A stretch of DNA of 64,000 nucleotides. Source: Pelobates cultripes. Taxonomy: Eukaryota; Chordata; Amphibia; Anura; Pelobatidae. Positions 58,669 to 64,000 of this stretch are shown piece after piece. Under the pieces are notes generated by a model. That model searched no databases. It saw nothing but the letters and a program-made list of their open reading frames with translations, and was not told the DNA's origin. Each line of letters starts with the position of its first letter. The stretch's first letter is position 1. The stretch lies in NCBI GenBank assembly GCA_933207985.1, contig OW240916.1, forward strand, positions 131,103,442-131,167,441, read 5' to 3'. A program made the position numbers and the translations under genes.

Positions 58669-61200
58669 TATAAAATCTGTCGCTCTGTCTGTCACTCTGG
58701 ATATGTGTATCACACTACACACAAGTTAACCACTGCTTTGCTAAAAAATTTTATTTATTTTTTTTAATGGGGAGCCTGTAATGCCAGCATGAGATTTTCA
58801 AGCATTGCACAATTTTTATTTCATTTGTTTTGGTACGGTTTGTATTTGGACACATTCCCCAAAATGTTCCAAAACTCTGCCACTCTTTTGCTTTGTTTGC
58901 CAACCTTATTGGAAAGGTTTTTTGTTTTCTGACTTTATTCCTTCAGTGTTTTTCCATGTGTCTTGGAACGTGGCTATAATTATAGTTGGGTCACAAGACG
59001 GGCCTGCTTGCTGGTTTATAAATCATGGTTCACTTTGGAATCTGTTTTCCTGTAACAAAATTAAATGTGTGCTACATGCTACACTTTTTATTGATAAAGT
59101 ATCTGGTGTCCTTACAATGCTTGTACCTTAGGACGATCTGTTGGATAATATCCTGCATGGAGTGCAGCTATGGATTAGTAACTCTTGTACAACAATGTTT
59201 TATTTTGATAGTCTGTACTTTAACCCCTTAAGAACACGTGACATGTCATGATTCCCTTTTAATCTAGAAGTTGGGTCCTTAAGGGGTTAACCTAGTGAAC
59301 TATTCTTGAAGATTTTGCTGAGTGAAGAAATGTGAAGATGCTGCTTGCCTCAACTGCACATATTATTGGACGCAGCCATCTTGATATTAACCTCCTTTAT
59401 CTCCTGTCCTCTTATGAAAATACATGAATTAAACATCTTTGTGAGGTTGTAGCTTCTGTAAGCAGCTTCTGTCCACTTTCCAGTTAACTCCATTTATGTT
59501 TTTCTTTTTCCACAGACATTGTATTGAATCCTCACATACACGTAACTACATTAAGGGTTTAACGTCTCTAGCAGTCCAATCTCTTGGTCCAAGCAGTAAT
59601 GAATGACAATGACGGTCATCTGACTGCTTTCAATCTACCATAATTAGCCATTGTTGGTATGGCTAAGGATGCATGTAGTGGGGACCAGGCTGTGGGCTGC
59701 CAGGAACCCACATTCACTATTAAGATGCTAAATAATGATTTAACACCTGAATGGAGGGACAGCGCCCATGGACTACAGGCACTATAATAACTTCCTTAAG
59801 ATTAAATAGTGTCTAGAGGGTCCCTTTAAACATACATTATTTTTCATTGGGTACTTAATGGTGCTCTTCCTGAGCAAAGATTTCCAGCTAGTGGGAGAAA
59901 TAAAAATGGCTGTACACAATTGAAAGCATGCCATACATTGCGTGATCATGTGTGTGTCATATATGAAAAAGCAGCTACTTGCTGATGTGGTTATCTTAGA
60001 AGAGACAGACTCCTTGTTCCTGTCAGTATATCTCTTAATTTGTTTTTAGGTGATGACACCAGCATGGTGCATTGATAGTGTAGATCTACCCGACGTAGTT
60101 TACCTTACTGAAGCAGTTTCGGTGTATAGATCATGCCCCTGCTGTCTCACTGCTGAATTCTCTGCCATTTAGTTAAATTAATTGTCTCTGTCAATACAGT
60201 CCTAGCCACACTGACACAGCCTGCAAAAAAATGGTCTAAATGGCAATCAAATGTTAAATTTCTTTAGAAGTTTGTATCTCTATAAATTGAACATTAATCA
60301 CACAAAGGAGGGTCCAGAAGGCTTTTAAGTCCAGGAGATTCAACATTCTAAATTAAACAGACTGTGCAATAAAAGCAGTATCAACATTAGATACCTATTT
60401 ATAGGAAGTGTTTAGGAAGGTTAGGAAAGTAAAGTGCTGGGAGGTGTGGCTAGGGCCGCATAAACAAAGTGATTTAATTCCTAAATGGCACAGTGTTGAG
60501 CAGTGAGATTACAGGGGCATGATCTATACACCAACACTGCTGCATCAAACTTAAGTTGCTTTCGGGGCCCATAGTGTCCTTTAGTCCCAGGACCCTTAAC
60601 CCTGCAAAGGTAATTATAGCAGATTTTTAATAAACTGTAATTATTACTTTTGAGAGTTAACTCCACCTCTAGTGGAGACAGCCACTATAGGGACTTCTGG
60701 GTTGTTGGGCAACTTTAAATTGCCAAATTGATGCTAGATGTACTCATGTGGGAAATACCAATTCGAGCACAGCTATTGTGCAAAGGAGGTGGCACTATAG
60801 CAGGGGTTCCCAACCCAGTCCTCAAGTACCTTTTGTTTCTTCTTTTAAAACACTTTAGACACGACTGGGTAATCCCTAAATCCAGGACTGTTAGGGGGTA
60901 CTTACTTTGTTTGCCTGCCCCTATAAGCATTTTTTTTTTTTTTGTGATCTGATCCACCTTCCATGATCTACGAAGTAGTGTTTGTACAAAGGTTACAAAA
61001 TAGCATGTGATTATTTAAACTACTGCCCTGGCTGCAGGCCTCGTCCACCACACTTTATCTTTCAGTTTAATAATTCACATACTTTTTGTTTTTTAGGGAG
61101 GCTATGTAGATTCCACAAATCAGAGCTTGGTCCTACTCCTCATGACCCTCGGACAACAAGATGTTTCCAAAGTTCTGCTTGGCCCTTTGTCACCATACAC
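38107..61200 (+). CDS. RCL1: RNA 3'-terminal phosphate cyclase-like protein (exons 1-8; last exon outside the window)
   Basis: Rcl1 is a nucleolar protein of the small-subunit processome. It binds the GTPase Bms1 and is needed for early 18S rRNA processing. It has the cyclase fold but is reported to lack cyclase activity. Eight exons join in phase: 38107-38242, 45037-45108, 50482-50657, 51088-51162, 54197-54321, 57059-57184, 57915-58071 and 61097-61200. They give 323 complete codons plus two bases, against about 373 residues in human RCL1, so about 50 residues remain in the next exon. Landmarks are the N-terminus MASQGHCLSFEGCNFFRQR, GLLTGGTLEHDC, the Gly-rich RRGMPPGGGGEV, SPGFGLTLFAE, LPEDLG and LMTLGQQDVSKVLLGPLSPY. 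All junctions have AG/GT. Exon 1 is chosen by the first ATG and family similarity. No stop or frameshift interrupts the gene. Confidence 0.96.
41553..41994. mobile_element. T2/Kolobok-type MITE
   Basis: It starts agTTAAAGGGACACTATAGG and ends at gcatcccTTTAA, with TTAA at 41553-41556 and 41991-41994. The interior has the ccagaccacttcat...gaagtggtctggg hairpin and gctgtcaatcaggcacttcc, as in the other copies. Confidence 0.75.
43135..44438 (+). mobile_element. 5'-truncated L1-type LINE (18-bp TSD, poly(A) tail)
   Basis: It is flanked by AAAAAGAGGGATGGCTAA at 43117-43134 and 44439-44456. It ends aaaaataaagaatttaaaaaaaaat. The long perfect duplication implies a fairly recent insertion into RCL1 intron 1, in the gene's own orientation. 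Confidence 0.93.
43136..43624 (+). pseudogene. L1-type ORF1 C-terminal part
   Basis: The open frame contains FRIPKPTGAPATATRDVVLQ, a YKDRAAVLAATRD segment, TFYPDLSGATLAWRRSLQ and IRYRWGPAHTLLITKGDTT. These follow the RRM and C-terminal domain wording of L1 ORF1 (transposase_22-like), the RNA-binding chaperone of the L1 particle. The apparent ATG at 43127 belongs to the target site, so the true start was lost by 5' truncation. The following 800 bp to the poly(A) are not an intact ORF2, which suggests an internally deleted or non-autonomous copy. Confidence 0.75.
45037..45108 (+). CDS. RCL1: RCL1 exon 2
   Basis: The acceptor is tgtttacag and the donor GTGAGT at 45109. The 72 bases encode DFEASFIRLMDKITNGTKIE and INQT, ending one base into a Gly codon. 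Confidence 0.95.
45242..45327 (+). other. Candidate frameshifting cassette exon in RCL1
   Basis: A pyrimidine-rich tract and AG (tggtctctgcctcgcag) precede 86 bases, and GTGAGT follows at 45328. Spliced after exon 2 it stays open for 28 codons (FFQKARTGTGNHTQ...). It shifts the frame by two and reaches TAG at 50569-50571 in exon 3. This is a prediction from splice signals only. Confidence 0.35.
46177..46347. mobile_element. Short T2-type MITE
   Basis: It starts TTAAAGGGACATTTTAAGC and ends CTTAGTGTCCCTTTAA. At 171 bp it lacks coding sequence. Its interior (gtgtatagataatgctcat...gagcagtgacac) resembles pieces near 52260 and 60110. Confidence 0.75.
46863..47352. mobile_element. Palindromic MITE with TACCGTATTTACTCG-type ends
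   Basis: The left end taccgtatttactcgtctataagtcgag pairs with the right end cttgacttatacacgagtatatacggca as a long imperfect terminal inverted repeat. The interior has an open frame (46900-47283) with no recognised domain; it is probably chance. Confidence 0.65.
48243..48850. repeat. Unclassified dispersed repeat, copy 1
   Basis: It begins with tattattattggtatttatatagcaccaac and attccgcagcgctttacaat. It continues with acaagcttacagtctagatgagg, gtggagtatggctctttaggag and ggggagagtctgataggcat. The same blocks occur in order at 55877-56405, and the short motif tatagcaccatcagattccgtagcgctgtacaat is near 53572. The superfamily was not determined. Confidence 0.7.
50482..50657 (+). CDS. RCL1: RCL1 exon 3
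   Basis: The acceptor is tgttttatag and the donor GTAAGT at 50658. It encodes TSLYYQPGLL through DQVDPS, including the conserved YYLESL and CLAPFMK segments. Confidence 0.95.
51088..51162 (+). CDS. RCL1: RCL1 exon 4
   Basis: The acceptor is tctcaccaag and the donor GTCAGA at 51163. It holds exactly 25 codons, VDTLKATAIPLLKKFG to HFELK. Confidence 0.95.
52422..52923. mobile_element. T2-type MITE, abutting a second one
   Basis: It runs from tttaaagttatactatagtcacc to gacactatagtgtttctttaa and is similar in body to 22699-23220. Its right TTAA (52920-52923) is also the left TTAA of the next MITE. Confidence 0.75.
52920..53538. mobile_element. T2-type MITE
   Basis: It starts TTAAAGGACCACTATAGTGC and ends CCTATAGTGGTCCTTTAA, with TTAA at both edges. 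The interior has the actgctatgtttataga... and accacttcattaagctgaagtggt palindromes. Confidence 0.8.
54197..54321 (+). CDS. RCL1: RCL1 exon 5
   Basis: The acceptor is cttttccag. It encodes VVRRGMPPGGGGEVLFSCP and the DPGKIKRVRGV segment. The donor GTATCT at 54322 is weak (C at +5), but the phase and the next exon (GC/A TAC) fix it. Confidence 0.92.
55104..55591. mobile_element. T2-type MITE
   Basis: It starts TTAAAGGGATTCTCCAGTGC and ends CTACAGTGTCCCTTTTTAA. The inner hairpin is ccaggaaaacaaaccag/ttttcctgg. TTAA is at 55104-55107 and 55588-55591. Confidence 0.75.
55877..56405. repeat. Unclassified dispersed repeat, copy 2, inside a T2 MITE
   Basis: It shares tatttatatagcgaccgcttattccacagcg, gagcttacagtctagaggagg, gtggagtatggccctttaggag and ggggagagtctgtcaggtgtaggcagg with 48243-48850. 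T2-type sequence lies on both sides (left from about 55810; right to TTAA at 56649-56652). Confidence 0.65.
57059..57184 (+). CDS. RCL1: RCL1 exon 6
   Basis: The acceptor is tccctacag and the donor GTAAGT at 57185. It encodes YSVRVSPQIGNRIVESARS and DIYIYTDHLKGANSG. Confidence 0.95.
57185..57914 (+). other. RCL1 intron 6, with an unassigned minus-strand open frame
   Basis: The minus strand from 57776 to 57510 is open for 88 codons and Cys/His-containing (HWGHNS and CFSFCP segments). I do not recognise it. It may be a transposon remnant or chance. Nothing else is seen in this 730-bp intron. Confidence 0.3.
57915..58071 (+). CDS. RCL1: RCL1 exon 7
   Basis: The acceptor is atcttgcag and the donor GTAAGT at 58072. 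It encodes SPGFGLTLFAETTEGCFLSA, NPQGEGTTVLPEDLG and LLLEEIYR. Confidence 0.95.
58072..61096 (+). other. RCL1 intron 7: contents
   Basis: It contains a TG/TA microsatellite (58601-58669). T2-like fragments occur at about 59740-59830 (cactataataac...gggtccctttaa) and 60080-60700 (gtgtatagatcatgcccctgctg and ccaacactgctgcatcaaac). No gene is seen. Confidence 0.55.
58601..58669. repeat. (TG)n(TA)n microsatellite
   Basis: About 15 TG units, a TA-rich break, more TG and then nine TA units make a compound dinucleotide repeat. Confidence 0.95.
61097..61200 (+). CDS. RCL1: RCL1 exon 8
   Basis: The acceptor is tgttttttag and the donor GTAAGC at 61201. It encodes GGYVDSTNQSLVLLLMTLG to SPY and ends two bases into a Thr codon. 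The rest of the protein is not in 61201-64000. Confidence 0.95.
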
Positions 61201-63023
61201 GTAAGCTATTTACTTGTTTAATGTTGTATGCTTTGGATGGCACAATTTCTCAGCATAGCAGAAGGGAAAAGGCTGAGCTGATGGTGGACAAAAGGGAAAG
61301 CCGTCCCAAAAATTTTTTGTGCGTAAAAGTTGACTTGATCAATCAACATTGTAAAAGGAATTGCTTTTAATTTATTTTGTTGTTCCTGTCATGGCTTGCA
61401 GCTCCAGGTGGCTAACTAGATGTTCTAATTTAACTTTTTGAAGTTAGGCAAATACATTTGTGAAATTGTTGTATAGGGTTATGTTAAACCAGCAGCATAC
61501 TGGAAGGCAATGGTGACCAAAAGAGCCTTGAGTAGTATCTGCCCTTTATAGCTATGAGGTGGGAGTAAGGGTTAATCTTGAATCTAAACTTTATGAAAGT
61601 TAGTTGGCATAAAACTAGTCAAAATGTAAAAAATAAAATCCACATTTTTAAACATCAGATGAAATGACTTTGAAGGCTGTGTAAAAAGATATGGTCTTGA
61701 CTTATTTCACTCTTAAAAGCATCCCATGCATTTTAGATTTTTTTTTATTTTTTTATTTTTTTTTACTGCCTTTTGTTGGGCAATCTGCCCTACTGGTAAT
61801 GCATTGATTTCAAAATTCTATATTTTATCAGATTTTACATTTATTTCATAAAATATATATTTAATCTATGTATATCTGATTGCTTCAGAAACAAAGACAT
61901 GGACTATTCCTTAATTTTGCAATCTGTTCTTAATTGTTGGAAGTAATTAGATCCAAGCAGATGCACTGGTGTCTTTTTTTATTGAGGCATAAAGAATTAT
62001 ACATTCCAATAAAAGTAGTGTACATCTGATCAACATCTCACAGGTAACGTATAGCAAAAAGTAGTGTGTACAGATGAATGTCTCATTTTCATTTAGTAGA
62101 CTGGCAAATAATATTTCTCAGAAGCAGTAAGAAATAATGTACAAAAGGAGTGATCTCCCACTTAATCTGCCCTGTTGCCCAGAATCTTGCACATATGGCC
62201 TCAAAGGCTGTCACTAGACGGTGCTCCATTTCTCCAGAGTTTGGCCATGTTTGCAACAAATGAATGTGCTGATTTATCTTCGCTGCAATGAATTCCGCAG
62301 AACTATAGGGCTGCCCCAGGGTGCATTCACTTCGGCCACAAGAGGTGCTTCCTGGGTCAGTGCTGCACACGTTCAGTGTCTCCATCAACTGCATGGAGTT
62401 GCTGAACGTTCCTCTTAGAGATTCAGTACATTTCTATGAGGAGACTGACTAGTGCAGTGTTTTGCTGCACATGTGGGTTGGAGAGTTCCCCAGCACAGAG
62501 GGATCCTGGCACTGGAGATAGGTAAGTGGCTTAAGGGGTTCTAACTCCTCCAGCCCAGCAGGAGGGGGCCCTGTGGGTGGGGGGTGAAGGGGACCTAATG
62601 ACCCTATAGAGCCATTATGAAATAAATATCAAAGTATCTCACTCACAAGAGTTTTGTTTTCGGCCAGTGGTTGTATGCTACATATGTGTCCTATTTCCAT
62701 CAATTGTTGTATGTATATCCCAGTAGAAAACTGGGGAACCAGCGATTTGGCTGAGAATATTCAGTTCCTGGTTGCAGCAGACTGTATACTATAGGAGGTG
62801 GATGAAGCCCCTGTAAGTTTTATATGTAGTATCTAATATTAACTGTGGGTATTTAGGACCTTCATTAACATGTTAGTTTTGTGAATTAAAATTACGAGTG
62901 TTGCAAAAATAAAAACCTTCCATACAGCTAATTACCTGTACACTATAACAACTGTTTTGTTTTTTAAAAAGTTGTGTTCTACCTTTTTAATGCCATGGAA
63001 CAGCAAGGATTCTAGAAGTTTGA

Positions 63024-63103
63024 ACTGCCCTTTTTCGGTTATCGTGGTACTGATGCTGTGTATGCAAAAAGGTACAGTACTGTGATAACTGAAGAATGGT
63101 GGT
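63024..63103 (+). ncRNA. mir101: mir-101 microRNA precursor in RCL1 intron 8
   Basis: The 80-nt stretch folds as a hairpin. The 5' arm holds miR-101-5p-like tcggttatcgtggtactgat at 63035-63057. The loop is near gctgtgtatgcaaaaagg. The 3' arm holds miR-101-3p, tacagtactgtgataactga plus a final A, at 63073-63093. As far as I recall the published sequence, the 21-nt 3p product is identical to miR-101-3p of other vertebrates. The 5p arm differs from human mir-101-2 by two transitions (g for a, t for c). In mammals mir-101-2 also lies in RCL1 intron 8 on the same strand, so it is probably made from the RCL1 transcript or a nearby intronic promoter. Its best-known target is EZH2. Confidence 0.95.
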
Positions 63104-63325
63104 GCCATCTAGAGACTGACGCCATGTGCTTTCCATCTCCAATGTAACCTCCATTTTATTGAAAGTGTGCAGAGGCTATTTACTCCTCAAATCTGCTAAT
63201 GCTATGTAAGAGGAATACAATTAGGTAAATCATGTGAGTTGCAGTGATTGTGACTTTGTTTTATGTAAGATGCTTGACCATTAATGATCTGATAGATGTT
63301 AATTCTATATAAACCATAAAACCCC

Positions 63326-63630
63326 TTAAAGGGACACCATAGGCACCCAGGCTAGGTGCAGTGTCCTTGTCTCATTAGTCCTGTAATGTAATACATTGCA
63401 GTTTTAGAGAACATTGCAGGGTTAACACTGCCTCTAGTGACTGTCTTCCAGACAACCACTAAAGGCACTTCCTGCAGTTTCAATATTAAAAACCATATAC
63501 AAGAGCTTTGATTCAATGTTTTCACTGGGGAAGGCCTAATGCCTTCCAAGTCGCTGGGATGTTAGCTGTGGAGGAGCCCAGTGGATATAGTTGGTCAGGG
63601 TTGCAGAGACACTCTATAGCGTTCTTTTAA
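63326..63630. mobile_element. T2-type MITE downstream of mir-101
   Basis: It starts TTAAAGGGACACCATAGGC and ends CTCTATAGCGTTCTTTTAA, with TTAA at 63326-63329 and 63627-63630. The interior has the cactaaaggcacttcctgcag phrase shared with other copies. Confidence 0.78.
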
Positions 63631-64000
63631 CTTTTCATATTAACTTAGTTTTTAAACAAAATAATTGTATAAATTTGAATTCTTGGAGGTTTTGTATCTA
63701 AATGTTTGAAAAAAAGTTTTTAATCTAATTGTTATAGTGATCTTGGACCAGTGACTGCAAAAACCATCACAATCAGTGTGATTTTTTTTTTTTGTATTTT
63801 TTTTTTTTTTTAATCTTTCCAAAACTGAGTGATATTTAATTTTTGAATACACCTACAATTTATACATCTTATGATAATGTGCTTCACTACAAACTTTCAA
63901 AGCATCAAATGTAATGCTATGTCAGAAATTTTACCTCTTGCTTATATGTATGTATATCCTTTTTCAAATACTGACAAGATTTTTGGACTTGGAAGCATTT

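Larger units (their letters stand above)
61201..64000 (+). other. RCL1 intron 8 (partial): contents
   Basis: It contains mir-101 (63024-63103) and a T2 MITE (63326-63630). A T-run at about 61974-61981, followed on the minus strand by AATAAA-like sequence, suggests a small minus-strand retroposon to about 62150. A T2-like partial lies at about 62310-62600. The terminal RCL1 exon was looked for by its expected peptide and is not present. Confidence 0.6.

Noticed and set aside
61201..64000. Terminal coding exon of RCL1
   Set aside because: No segment with an acceptor encodes the expected C-terminus; the exon must lie downstream of the window.

Overview
The window is vertebrate nuclear DNA, almost certainly from a frog. 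Three things point there. The intron-bearing gene RCL1 (RNA 3'-terminal phosphate cyclase-like) carries mir-101 in intron 8, the arrangement known for mir-101-2 in other vertebrates. TTAA-flanked MITEs starting TTAAAGGGAC or TTAAAGGACC match the T2/Kolobok type described in Xenopus. The remaining repeats (piggyBac, hAT, Tc1-like, L1-type and class I retroviral elements) are also typical of anurans. The species cannot be told from the sequence. No prokaryotic operons, CRISPR arrays or phage genes are present.

Region 1 (1-15967) is repeat-built intergenic DNA. It holds a decayed piggyBac transposon (1-3370), then the 5' LTR, lysine-type primer-binding site, leader and gag of a first endogenous retrovirus (about 3373-8085). 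A 614-base assembly gap follows (8086-8699). Next is a long hAT transposon whose right half contains a Ty3/gypsy pol fragment and a 91-bp tandem array (8700-13508). A degraded minus-strand coding fragment, a U2 snRNA fragment and another non-autonomous hAT close the region.

Region 2 (15968-34583) is one disrupted gamma-type provirus: LTR, PBS, leader, gag, protease, deleted pol, env, polypurine tract and LTR. The leader-gag block is present twice. At least eight later insertions lie inside it, most with an exact target-site duplication (TSD). They include a hAT that itself holds a MITE and a second hAT, a hAT that splits the gag zinc knuckle, an L1-type element nested in another L1-type element inside env, a foreign solo LTR in the 5' LTR, and an inverted solo LTR of the provirus's own family in the 3' LTR.

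Region 3 (34584-38000) holds a minus-strand retroposon tail, a Tc1-like relic and a T2 MITE nested inside another T2 MITE.

Region 4 (38033-64000) is the functional locus. RCL1 is on the plus strand: exons 1-8 are complete with conserved phases, and the last coding exon must lie beyond the window. The proximal promoter has an E-box and an inverted CCAAT box. Intron 8 carries the mir-101 hairpin on the same strand. The introns hold T2 MITEs, an L1 insertion with an 18-bp TSD, an unclassified dispersed repeat and a possible frameshifting cassette exon in intron 2.

RCL1 (small-subunit rRNA processing) and mir-101 (post-transcriptional repression) are the only sequences here with clear host function. 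Everything classed as viral or transposon-derived is broken.
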